Under the pieces are notes generated by a model. That model searched no databases, had not been told where the DNA came from, and worked only from the letters and a program-made list of their open reading frames with translations. Position numbers and translations under genes: made by a program. Source: Sulfuritalea sp. (GTDB lineage Bacteria > Pseudomonadota > Gammaproteobacteria > Burkholderiales > Rhodocyclaceae). From it: a stretch of DNA of 64,000 bases. Location of the stretch: NCBI GenBank assembly GCA_030247575.1, contig JAOTRV010000004.1, positions 124,001-188,000 of the forward strand, read 5' to 3'. Positions 54,155 through 61,631 of this stretch are shown here, piece by piece. The number at the start of each line of letters is the position of its first letter. Position 1 is the stretch's first letter.

Positions 54155-55183
54155 TTATATTCCCTTTGCCTTGAGCGCGGCATCGAGCCGCGGATAGACG
54201 CGGCGCGCATTGCCTTCGTACACCTTGTAGCGGTCTGCCGCGCTGAGATTCAGCGTCGCTTCGATGTAGCGCTTGGTATCGTCGAAGTTGAAGCCGGTCT
54301 CCGGATCGATGCCCTTCACCGCGCCGATCATTTCCGAGGCGAACAGGATGTTGTCCACCGGGATCACGCGGGTCAAGAGGTCGATGCCGGGCTGGTGGTA
54401 GACGCAGGTGTCGAAGTAGACGTTGTTCAGCAGATGATCATTGAGCAGCGGCTTCTTCAGTTCCTGCGCCAGGCCGCGGTAGCGCCCCCAGTGGTAGGGC
54501 GCCGCGCCGCCGCCGTGCGGGATGACGAACTTCAGCTCGGGGAAGTCCCTGAACAGATCACCCTGGATCAGCTGCATCACGGCCGTGGTGTCGGCGTTGA
54601 TGTAGTGCGCGCCGGTGGTGTGGAAGCAGGCGTTGCAGCTCGTGCTGACGTGGATCATGGCCGGGATACCGTGCTCGACCATCTTTTCGTAGATCGGGTA
54701 CCAGTGGCGGTCGTAGAGCGGCGGCGAATTCCAGTGGCCGCCGGAAGGATCGGGGTTGAGGTTGATGCCGACGAAGCCGTATTCCCTGACGCACTTTTCC
54801 AGCTCGGGGATGCAGGTTTTCGGATCGACGCCAGGCGACTGCGGCAGCATCGCGGCGCCGATGAAGTTGTCGGGAAAGAGCTGCGAGACGCGGAAGCACA
54901 GCTCGTTGCAGATCGCCGCCCAGGTCGAACTGACGTTGAAGTCGCCGATGTGGTGGGCCATGAAGCTGGCGCGCGGCGAGAAGATGGTGAGGTCCGAGCC
55001 GCGCTCCTTCATCTTCTTCAGCTGGTTGGTCTCGATGGTCTCGCGCAGTTCGTCGTCGCTGATCTTGAGCTCCGCGACCTTCGGCATCAGCGCCGGATCC
55101 TTGATGCCGGCGATCTGGCGGTTGCGCCAGTCCTCCAGCGCCTTGGGCGCCGTGGTGTAGTGGCCGTGGATGTCGATGATCAT
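54155..55183 (-). CDS. ligJ: 4-oxalomesaconate hydratase
   Basis: Amidohydrolase-superfamily hydratase (342 aa) converting 4-oxalomesaconate to 4-carboxy-4-hydroxy-2-oxoadipate. It starts MIIDIHGHYTTAPKALEDWR with the metal-binding HxH, and has FVGINLNPDPSGGHWNSPPL, MIHVSTSCNACFHTTGAHYINADT and FVIPHGGGAAPYHWGRYRG. It lies 30 nt downstream of the ModA-like gene and before the inverted repeat and ligK. Confidence 0.92.
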   Translation of the reverse strand: MIIDIHGHYTTAPKALEDWRNRQIAGIKDPALMPKVAELKISDDELRETIETNQLKKMKERGSDLTIFSPRASFMAHHIGDFNVSSTWAAICNELCFRVSQLFPDNFIGAAMLPQSPGVDPKTCIPELEKCVREYGFVGINLNPDPSGGHWNSPPLYDRHWYPIYEKMVEHGIPAMIHVSTSCNACFHTTGAHYINADTTAVMQLIQGDLFRDFPELKFVIPHGGGAAPYHWGRYRGLAQELKKPLLNDHLLNNVYFDTCVYHQPGIDLLTRVIPVDNILFASEMIGAVKGIDPETGFNFDDTKRYIEATLNLSAADRYKVYEGNARRVYPRLDAALKAKGI

Positions 55184-55213
55184 TAAAGGGCTCCTGGTGT
55201 TCTGAATGAGTGA

Positions 55214-55903
55214 TTACGCCGGCTCCATGCCGTGGCGTCGCTTGGACGGGGCGGCGGCGGGCGAGTGCATGAAGGAGAGCAGGGCGCGCACGGCATCCGG
55301 CCGGGTCGACGCGGCGCACAGGCCTCCGGAGAAGGTGCTGATGATTTCGCAGCCCGGCGGCATGGTACCGAGCACGGCGATGCCGGGCTGGCTCGCCATT
55401 TCGCTGTACTGCTGGAAGCCGAGTTCGACCTTGCCCTCGGCCACCAGTTGGCCCACCGGCACGCCGGGCGGCGCCTGCACCACGCGGTCGCGAACGGCCT
55501 CAAGAATGTCCCAGCGCGCGAACAGTTCCAGCAGCGCCGAGCCGCTCGGCCCGGTGGAATAGCCGAGGCTGCGCGCGGCCAGCACGGCGCGGCGCAGCGC
55601 CTCTTCGGAGCCGACGTCCGGCTGCGGCGAACCGGCGCGCACCGCGATCGCCACCTTCGATTTCACCAGGTCGGCCTTGCTGCCGGCCACCACGCTGCCG
55701 GCGGCGATCAGCTTGTCGATCGCATCGGCGGCCAGCACCACCAGATCGAAGGCCTCGCCGGCCTGCACGCGCCGCGCCGCATCGACGCCGCCCACCGATT
55801 CGAAAGCGACCTCGATGCCGCCCTGCTGCCCGTAGGCGGCGGCGAGCTCGCCCAGCACCAGGCGCGTCGCCATCGAGGAGATGCCGGTGAGCGGGGGCGT
55901 CAT
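55214..55903 (-). CDS. Substrate-binding-fold protein (ModA-like) without signal peptide
   Basis: 229 aa. It begins MTPPLTGISSMATRLVLGEL with no hydrophobic export signal, so it is probably cytoplasmic. The fold resembles molybdate/extracellular solute-binding proteins: GGIEVAFESVGGVDAARRVQAGEAFDLVVLA, SLGYSTGPSGSALLEL and LGFQQYSEMASQPGIAVLGTMP. It lies 30 nt upstream of ligJ in the same direction, so co-transcription is likely. Function is unknown; a sensor or binder of a pathway intermediate is one possibility. Confidence 0.75.
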   Translation of the reverse strand: MTPPLTGISSMATRLVLGELAAAYGQQGGIEVAFESVGGVDAARRVQAGEAFDLVVLAADAIDKLIAAGSVVAGSKADLVKSKVAIAVRAGSPQPDVGSEEALRRAVLAARSLGYSTGPSGSALLELFARWDILEAVRDRVVQAPPGVPVGQLVAEGKVELGFQQYSEMASQPGIAVLGTMPPGCEIISTFSGGLCAASTRPDAVRALLSFMHSPAAAPSKRRHGMEPA

Positions 55904-56025
55904 GCCGGGTTTCCGGCGCGCAGGGACGCGGCAAGGGTGCGCTGTCGCAGCCTGCGCGAGGTGTCAGCGTACGTGAACAGGCAAGGGATGGAATTCTGCA
56001 TCTTGGTGCCCCTGTTTCGGATGTT

Positions 56026-56045
56026 GGCATTCTTGCAAATATGCC
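56026..56045. promoter_or_regulatory. Candidate LysR-type operator upstream of the lig genes
   Basis: GGCATTCTTGCAAATATGCC is an imperfect palindrome, symmetric at 16 of 20 positions around a TTGCAA core. It lies about 120 nt upstream of the ModA-like gene that heads the lig run. LysR-type boxes of T-N11-A form look like this. Binding is inferred. Confidence 0.5.
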
Positions 56046-56069
56046 GGGGGGGACCAAGCCGCTGCGCGC

Positions 56070-56097
56070 ACTACTAGCTATCGCGTTTTGTTATGGC
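56070..56097 (-). repeat. 28-bp inverted repeat flanking lysR, downstream copy
   Basis: The minus strand reads GCCATAACAAAACGCGATAG and onward, matching 57034-57061 at 25 of 28 positions in opposite orientation. It covers the last codons and stop of the LysR gene. Confidence 0.8.
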
Positions 56098-57018
56098 GCT
56101 GCCATCCTCGACGCTGGTCGCCACCAGATCCTGCAGCAGGCGCATGGCCCGCCGCCCGAGCGGCGTGGCCGGCTTGTGCGCCGACACGGCGAGGAACAGC
56201 GTGCTGGTCAGGCTCGGCTTGACCAGCGGCCGCAGGCAGAAGGCCTCGGGCCGGCCGGAGGCGGCCAGCGCGGTCTGGCTCAGCACGGCATAGCCGTGGC
56301 CGGCCGCCACCAGGTCGAGGATCGACTGCACGCTGGAGACTTCCAGCGTCACGTCGAGCTTGAGATCGGCGAAGGCCGCCTGCGTTTCCAGCAGCTTGCG
56401 CATGGCGTGGGTGCGCTCGGGCAGGATCAGGGGAAAGTTGACCAGTTCCGCCAGCGGCAGAGGCGACACCTTGCCCGGTTTGCAGGGCTTGCCGGCTTTG
56501 CGTTCGGCGGGGCCGACCAGGCCGAGCACCTCGTCCAGCACCGGGGTCACTTCGATCGCCGGATTCGGCTCGGGGTTGTGGATCAGGCCGATGTCGATGC
56601 GGCCCGTGGCGATCCATTCCGTGAGGTGCGTCGACAGGCCCTCGACGATGGCCAGCCGCGCCTTGGGAAAATTGCGGCGGAAATCCTCGACCAGCGGCAG
56701 CGTCAGGCGCCGGCCGATGCTCGGCGGCAGGCCGATGACGATGCGCCCCGTCGGTTCGTCGCGCGTGGCATCGATGTCCTCGGTGGCGCGCGCGACCAGT
56801 TGCAGGATGCCGACGCTGTGGTCGAACAGCCGCTTGCCGGCCTCGGTCAGCACCACGCCACGGCCGTTGCGCGTCAGCAGGTTGGCATGCAGGTCGGTTT
56901 CGAGCAGGCGCACCTGGCGCGACAGCGCCGGCTGGGCCACGTTGAGCACCAGCGCCGCCTTGCTGAAACTGCCCAGCTCGGCCACGCTGACGAAGTATTC
57001 GAGTTGCTTGAGATTCAT
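56074..57018 (-). CDS. LysR-family transcriptional regulator of the lig/TRAP genes
   Basis: 314 aa. The winged helix-turn-helix is canonical: MNLKQLEYFVSVAELGSFSKAALVLNVAQPALSRQVRLLE. An effector-binding domain follows, with ATGRIDIGLIHNPEPNPAIEVTPVLDE and VAAGHGYAVLSQTALAAS. The start at 57018 matches the family. An in-frame upstream extension (to 57069) runs through the operator. It is divergent from the TRAP transporter and upstream, in the same direction, of the lig run, so regulation of both by a protocatechuate-pathway ligand is likely. Confidence 0.9.
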   Translation of the reverse strand: MNLKQLEYFVSVAELGSFSKAALVLNVAQPALSRQVRLLETDLHANLLTRNGRGVVLTEAGKRLFDHSVGILQLVARATEDIDATRDEPTGRIVIGLPPSIGRRLTLPLVEDFRRNFPKARLAIVEGLSTHLTEWIATGRIDIGLIHNPEPNPAIEVTPVLDEVLGLVGPAERKAGKPCKPGKVSPLPLAELVNFPLILPERTHAMRKLLETQAAFADLKLDVTLEVSSVQSILDLVAAGHGYAVLSQTALAASGRPEAFCLRPLVKPSLTSTLFLAVSAHKPATPLGRRAMRLLQDLVATSVEDGSAITKRDS

Positions 57019-57033
57019 TGCGGCTTGTGCACT

Positions 57034-57061
57034 GCCATAACAAAATGAGATAGCTAATAGT
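57034..57061 (+). repeat. 28-bp inverted repeat flanking lysR, upstream copy
   Basis: GCCATAACAAAATGAGATAG and onward. It pairs with 56070-56097 (25 of 28 matches, inverted) and overlaps the left half of the divergent operator at 57052-57074. Confidence 0.8.
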
Positions 57062-57074
57062 ACCCACATTAGCT
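57052..57074. promoter_or_regulatory. Candidate LysR operator in the lysR-TRAP divergent promoter
   Basis: AGCTAAT (57052-57058) and ATTAGCT (57068-57074) are a perfect 7-bp inverted repeat with a 9-nt spacer, centred in the 108-bp region between the divergent lysR and TRAP genes. Confidence 0.62.
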
Positions 57075-57126
57075 GTGCGAGGTATGTTCATGCTGACATA
57101 ATGGCCCATCGCAAAAGAGGCGCCGC

Positions 57127-57666
57127 ATGCAGGAACCGAAACCACCCACCCCGTTCGCGCTCAAGGACAGCTTCGGTCCCGGCGGCAGATTTCTGCTCGC
57201 CGTGGCGCGGCTGATGGCGATCATCGGCGGGCTGGTGTTCGTCGGCCTGGTGGTCATGTCGGTCATTTCCATCGTCGGGCGCAAGACGGTCAACTTCGTC
57301 GTTCCCGGCGACGTCGAGGTTCTGCAGATGCTGGCGGCATGCGCCTCCGCTTCCTTTTTCCCGTATTGCCACCTGATCCACGGCGACGTCAAGGTGGACT
57401 TCTTCACCCACAACCTGTCGCAGAAGACCTTGTGGCTGATGGACGCCGTCGGCTCGCTGCTGGTCGGCCTGGTCGGCGCGCTGATCGCCTGGCGCGCCTG
57501 GGCGGGGGCGATGATGGTGAGGGAGAACGGCGAAACCTCGATGATCCTGCAATGGCCGGTGTGGATTCCGCAGGCGCTGATGGTGCCCGGCTTCGTGCTG
57601 CTCGCCGTCACCGGCGCCTACATGGCCGTGCATCAGGTGCGCATGGCGCTCAGGGGGCAGCCATGA
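57127..57666 (+). CDS. TRAP transporter small permease (DctQ)
   Basis: 179 aa with four membrane helices (for example MAIIGGLVFVGLVVMSVISIVGRKTV and LLVGLVGALIAWRAWAGAM). The DctQ pattern is seen in PGDVEVLQMLAACASASFFPYCHLIHGDVKVDFFT. It works with the large permease and the periplasmic receptor that follow. Location next to the lig regulator suggests uptake of protocatechuate, 4-hydroxybenzoate or a related acid. Confidence 0.9.
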   Translation: MQEPKPPTPFALKDSFGPGGRFLLAVARLMAIIGGLVFVGLVVMSVISIVGRKTVNFVVPGDVEVLQMLAACASASFFPYCHLIHGDVKVDFFTHNLSQKTLWLMDAVGSLLVGLVGALIAWRAWAGAMMVRENGETSMILQWPVWIPQALMVPGFVLLAVTGAYMAVHQVRMALRGQP

Positions 57667-57775
57667 GCGCCCCGCACGGCCGCCCGAAGGGGCGCCAGCC
57701 ACAACCCGGAGCCGCGCAGCGGCGAACAGCCGTCACCCCCGCCCGTGGGGCGGGGGCTGGGGGGAGGGTCGTCCA

Positions 57776-59104
57776 GTGAGCGGTACCACGATCGGCTTCA
57801 TCATGTTCGGCATCCTCATGGCGCTGCTGGTGGTGCGCATTCCGATCGGCATCGCCATGTTCCTGGTCGGCGCCGGCGGCTACGTCTATCTGATCGGCGA
57901 CACCCTGCCGCTGCTCAACTCGCTGAAGAACCTCGCCTACGCCCGCCTCTCCAATTACGACCTGGTGGTGATCCCGCTGTTCCTGCTGATGGGCCAGTTC
58001 GCCACCCACGGCGGACTGTCGCGGGCGCTGTTCCGTTTCGTCTCGGCCTTTCTCGGTCACTTCAAGGGCGGCGTCGCCATCGCCTCGATCGGCGCTTGCG
58101 CCGGCTTCGGCGCGATCTGCGGCTCCTCGCTGGCGACCGCGGCGACCATGGGCCAGGTGGCGCTGCCCGAGCTGCGCCGCTACGGCTATTCCGGCGCGCT
58201 GTCCACCGGCGCGCTGGCCGCCGGCGGCACGCTGGGCATCATGATCCCGCCCTCGGTGCCGCTGGTGATCTACGCCATCCTGACCCAGGAGTCGATCGGC
58301 AAGCTGTTCATGGCCGCCATCATGCCCGGCATCATCGCCATGCTGGGCTACATGCTGGTGATACGCATCATCGTCACGCTGAACCCTGCCGCCGGTCCGG
58401 CCGGTCCGGCGACGAGCTGGGCGGAAAAGTTCACGAGCTTCATCACCGTGCTGCCGGTGCTGCTGGTGTTCGTCGTCGTCATCGTCGGCATCTACGGCGG
58501 CTGGGCCAATCCGACCGAGGCCGCCGCGATCGGCGCCGCCGCCTGCGGCATCCTGGCCGTGATCACCGGCGGCATGCGCTTCGAAGGGATGATGGAAAGC
58601 CTGGTCGGCACCGCGCAGGCCACGGCGATGATCTTCCTCGTCCTGCTCGGCGCCGACATGCTCAACACCGCGCTGGCGCTGTCGCAGATGCCGGCGGAGC
58701 TCGCCGCCTGGGTCAGGGACAGCGGCTTCTCACCCATGCTGGTGATGGTGATGATCCTGCTCATCTACATCCTGCTCGGCTGCGTGATGGATTCGCTGGC
58801 CATGATCCTGCTCACCATCCCGATCTTCTACCCGGTGGTGATGGGACTCGACTACTGGGGCATGTCGCAGGTCGACAAGTCCGTCTGGTTCGGCATTCTC
58901 GCCCTGATGGTGGTGGAGATCGGACTGGTGCACCCGCCGGTAGGCATGAACGTGTATATCATCAACCGCCTGGCCAAGGATGTGCCGCTGGTGGAAACCT
59001 TCAAGGGCGTCATGCCCTTCCTGTTCTCCGACTTCCTGCGCATCGGCCTGCTGCTGTTTTTCCCGATCATTTCGCTGTACCTGGTGCATACGTTCAAGCA
59101 ATAG
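57776..59104 (+). CDS. TRAP transporter large permease (DctM)
   Basis: 442 aa, about 12 membrane helices, GTG start (MSGTTIGFIMFGILMALLVV). DctM hallmarks are LLMGQFATHGGLSRALF, GFGAICGSSLATAATMG, AGGTLGIMIPPSVPLVIYAILTQESIGKLF and HPPVGMNVYIINRLAKDVPL. A 109-bp gap with a CCCCGCCC/GGCGGGG hairpin separates it from the small permease gene. Confidence 0.93.
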   Translation: MSGTTIGFIMFGILMALLVVRIPIGIAMFLVGAGGYVYLIGDTLPLLNSLKNLAYARLSNYDLVVIPLFLLMGQFATHGGLSRALFRFVSAFLGHFKGGVAIASIGACAGFGAICGSSLATAATMGQVALPELRRYGYSGALSTGALAAGGTLGIMIPPSVPLVIYAILTQESIGKLFMAAIMPGIIAMLGYMLVIRIIVTLNPAAGPAGPATSWAEKFTSFITVLPVLLVFVVVIVGIYGGWANPTEAAAIGAAACGILAVITGGMRFEGMMESLVGTAQATAMIFLVLLGADMLNTALALSQMPAELAAWVRDSGFSPMLVMVMILLIYILLGCVMDSLAMILLTIPIFYPVVMGLDYWGMSQVDKSVWFGILALMVVEIGLVHPPVGMNVYIINRLAKDVPLVETFKGVMPFLFSDFLRIGLLLFFPIISLYLVHTFKQ

Positions 59105-59144
59105 CTTTTCACAACAATAGCTTTTCACCGAGGAGACCCACAAC

Positions 59145-60176
59145 ATGAAGACACGCATATTTTCAGGACTCATCGCCGCCGCGGCGCTTGCCGCCGCCGG
59201 CACCGCCATGGCGCAGGAGGTCACCCTCAAGGTCCATCACTTCCTGCCGCCCAGCAGCAACGCCCACGCCAACCTGATCGTGCCCTGGTGCGACAAGATC
59301 GCCAAGGAATCGGCCGGCAAGCTCAAGTGCCAGATCTACCCGGCCATGCAGCTCGGCGGCACGCCGCCCCAGCTTTTCGACCAGGCCAGGGACGGCGTCG
59401 CCGACATCGTGTGGACCCTGCCGACCTACCAGGCCGGCCGCTTCACCAAGGCGGAAGTGTTCGAGCTGCCCTTCCTGACCAAGAACGCCACCACCGCCAG
59501 CCCGGCGCTGTGGGAGTACGTGCAGAAGAACGCGCTCGACGAGTTCAAGGGCACCAAGCTGATCTACATGCACATGCACGACGGCGCCGTGTTCCATTTC
59601 GGCAAGGTCGGCCCGAAGACCCTGGAAGAGCTCAAGGGACTCAAGGTCCGCGCGCCGAGCCGCCTCGGCTCGAAGATGATCGAGGCCCTGGGCATGATCC
59701 CGGTGCAGATGCCGGCGCCGGCGGTGTCCGAGGCCATCTCCAAGGGCGTGGTGGATGGCGCCAACATTCCCTGGGAAGTGGTGACGCCGTTCAAGCTGCA
59801 GGAGATCACCAAGTTCCACGTCGAAGTGCCCGCCAACATGCCCAAGCCGGGCAACTCGATCTTCATTTTCGCCATGAACCAGGCCAAGTACGACAGCCTG
59901 CCGGCGGACCTGAAGAAGGTGATCGACGCCAACAGCGGCATCGAAACCTCGAAGTGGGCCGGCAAGATCTTCGACCAGCCGGAAGTCGAGGCGCGCAAGA
60001 TCTCGCAGGCGCGCAAAAACACCTTCATCACCATCACGCCGGAAGAGTATGCGCGCTGGAAGAAGGCCACCGACCTGGTTGACGATGCCTGGATGAAGGA
60101 AGCCGCCGCCAAGGGTGCCAACGGCAAGGCGCTCTACGACGAAGCGGTGAGCTTGCTCAAGAAGTACGACAAATAA
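59145..60176 (+). CDS. TRAP transporter periplasmic solute receptor (DctP)
   Basis: 343 aa with a Sec signal peptide (MKTRIFSGLIAAAALAAAGT, cleavage after AMA). The mature protein begins QEVTLKVHHFLPPSSNAHAN. The DctP signature KLKCQIYPAMQLGGTPPQLFDQARDGVADIVW and the carboxylate-binding Arg region LKGLKVRAPSRLGSKMIEAL are present. It binds organic acids for the two permease subunits encoded upstream. Confidence 0.93.
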   Translation: MKTRIFSGLIAAAALAAAGTAMAQEVTLKVHHFLPPSSNAHANLIVPWCDKIAKESAGKLKCQIYPAMQLGGTPPQLFDQARDGVADIVWTLPTYQAGRFTKAEVFELPFLTKNATTASPALWEYVQKNALDEFKGTKLIYMHMHDGAVFHFGKVGPKTLEELKGLKVRAPSRLGSKMIEALGMIPVQMPAPAVSEAISKGVVDGANIPWEVVTPFKLQEITKFHVEVPANMPKPGNSIFIFAMNQAKYDSLPADLKKVIDANSGIETSKWAGKIFDQPEVEARKISQARKNTFITITPEEYARWKKATDLVDDAWMKEAAAKGANGKALYDEAVSLLKKYDK

Positions 60177-60250
60177 CAATCCGCTGCGTTTGTAAAACCG
60201 GGGCAGGCTCCACGCGGGGTCTGCCCTTCTTCGTTTCGGAGGAGAATTCG

Positions 60251-61093
60251 ATGACCGCAACCACCATTGTTCTGGTCCATGGCGCCTGGCATGGCTCGTG
60301 GTGCTGGCAACCCGTGATTCCCGAACTGCTGCGCCACGGCTTCGCTCCCTTCACCGTCGACCTGCCCGCGCATGACCTCGGCGCGCGCTTTCCCGAAGGC
60401 TTCGGCAGCGACCCGCAGCGCTTCGCCGGCGCGCCATCGCCGCATGGCGGGATCGCGCTCGACGATTACACCAAGGCGGTGCTCGCGGTGGTCGACGCCG
60501 CGGTCGCGGCCGGCTCCGGGCCGGTGCTGCTGGTCGGCCACAGCATGGCCGGCATCGCGCTGACCGCGGCCGCCGAACGCGTGCCGGAAAAGATCGCCAA
60601 GCTGGTGTATCTGGCCGCCTTCATGCCGATGCCCGGCGTGCCGATGATCGACTATGTGCGCTGCGCCGAAAACGCCGGGGAGGAAGTCGCCGGCCTGTTC
60701 GTCGCGCCGCCGCCGCAAATCGGCGCCATGCGCATCGATTACCGCAGCGCGGACCCGGCGCATCGTGCGCGCATCCGCAGCGCCTTCTGCCACGACGTCG
60801 ACGATCACGCCTTCGCCGCCATGGCGCACCTGCTCACGCCCGACGTGCCGGCCGCGCCGGTGGCGGCGCCGACCATGGCGAGCAGCGCGCGCTGGGGCAG
60901 CGTGCCGCGTGCCTACATCCGCTGCAGCGAGGATCGTGCGGTGATGCCGGCCTTGCAGGATCGCTTCATTCGCGAGGCCGACGCCTTCACGCCGCGCAAC
61001 CGGACCGAGGTGCTGACGCTCGCCGCCAGCCACTCGCCTTTCGTTTCGATGCCCGGGCAACTGGCGCAGGCCCTGGCGGACCTGGCCGGATGA
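60251..61093 (+). CDS. Alpha/beta hydrolase (esterase, hydroxynitrile-lyase-like subfamily)
   Basis: 280 aa. The oxyanion loop LVHGAWHGSWCWQPVIPEL is at the N-terminus, the nucleophile Ser in LLVGHSMAGIALTAAAE, and the catalytic His in LAASHSPFVSMPGQLAQAL. The family includes plant-type methylesterases and bacterial EstC-like enzymes. It might hydrolyse an aromatic ester before the catabolic pathway. It converges on the thioesterase gene and has GGAGGA upstream. Confidence 0.87.
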   Translation: MTATTIVLVHGAWHGSWCWQPVIPELLRHGFAPFTVDLPAHDLGARFPEGFGSDPQRFAGAPSPHGGIALDDYTKAVLAVVDAAVAAGSGPVLLVGHSMAGIALTAAAERVPEKIAKLVYLAAFMPMPGVPMIDYVRCAENAGEEVAGLFVAPPPQIGAMRIDYRSADPAHRARIRSAFCHDVDDHAFAAMAHLLTPDVPAAPVAAPTMASSARWGSVPRAYIRCSEDRAVMPALQDRFIREADAFTPRNRTEVLTLAASHSPFVSMPGQLAQALADLAG

Positions 61094-61112
61094 TTGTCGA
61101 CAGAGCCGGCGA

Positions 61113-61631
61113 CTAGGTCGTCGGCAGCTCGGCGGTGACGCCCTCGGTAGTGCGGCAGACGCCGCAGGCGGCCAGGCGGCACTGCACGCAAGCGTTCTTG
61201 ATGTCCTCGGGCACGGGGATGGACTTGATGCGCCGCTTGTCCTCCGGATCGCGAATGGCGAAGATGCGCACCTCGCGGCCCTCGGCCAGCACCGTGTCGC
61301 CGCGCCGGGCGACGTGGCGCATGATGAAGGTCTTGTTGTTCCACTGCTCGACCGTCGTTTCGACCTCGATGTCCTCGCCGTAGGTGGCGGAATTGAGGAA
61401 TTTCGCCTGGACGTCGAGCACCGGGGTGCCGATGATGCCACGCTCGCTTTCCGTCACATGCCAGGTCGGGATGCCGCAGGCCGCAAAGAACTCGCGGCTG
61501 GCCGTGTCGAACCAGACGAAATAGTTGGCGAAGAAGACGATCTGCGCCGGATCGCATTCCGAAAAGGCGATGCGATGCTTGTGAATGTGGCGGCGCGGGC
61601 AGACTCCAGGTATTTCCGTGAGATCGTTCAT
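61113..61631 (-). CDS. Hot-dog fold thioesterase (4HBT type) with C-terminal Cys cluster
   Basis: 172 aa. The 4-hydroxybenzoyl-CoA thioesterase pattern is clear: KHRIAFSECDPAQIVFFANYFVWFD with the catalytic Asp, then GTPVLDVQAKFLNSATYGEDIEVETTVEQW. It ends with an unusual cysteine group, CVQCRLAACGVC (C-x2-C-x5-C-x2-C), suggesting a metal or iron-sulfur site not found in typical members. ATG 61631 overlaps the iorB stop (ATGA), so the two are coupled. Confidence 0.87.
   Translation of the reverse strand: MNDLTEIPGVCPRRHIHKHRIAFSECDPAQIVFFANYFVWFDTASREFFAACGIPTWHVTESERGIIGTPVLDVQAKFLNSATYGEDIEVETTVEQWNNKTFIMRHVARRGDTVLAEGREVRIFAIRDPEDKRRIKSIPVPEDIKNACVQCRLAACGVCRTTEGVTAELPTT

Noticed and set aside
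57088-57702. Open frames on the minus strand opposite the TRAP small permease
   Set aside because: Shadow frames of an intact DctQ gene, with no motif or ribosome-binding site.
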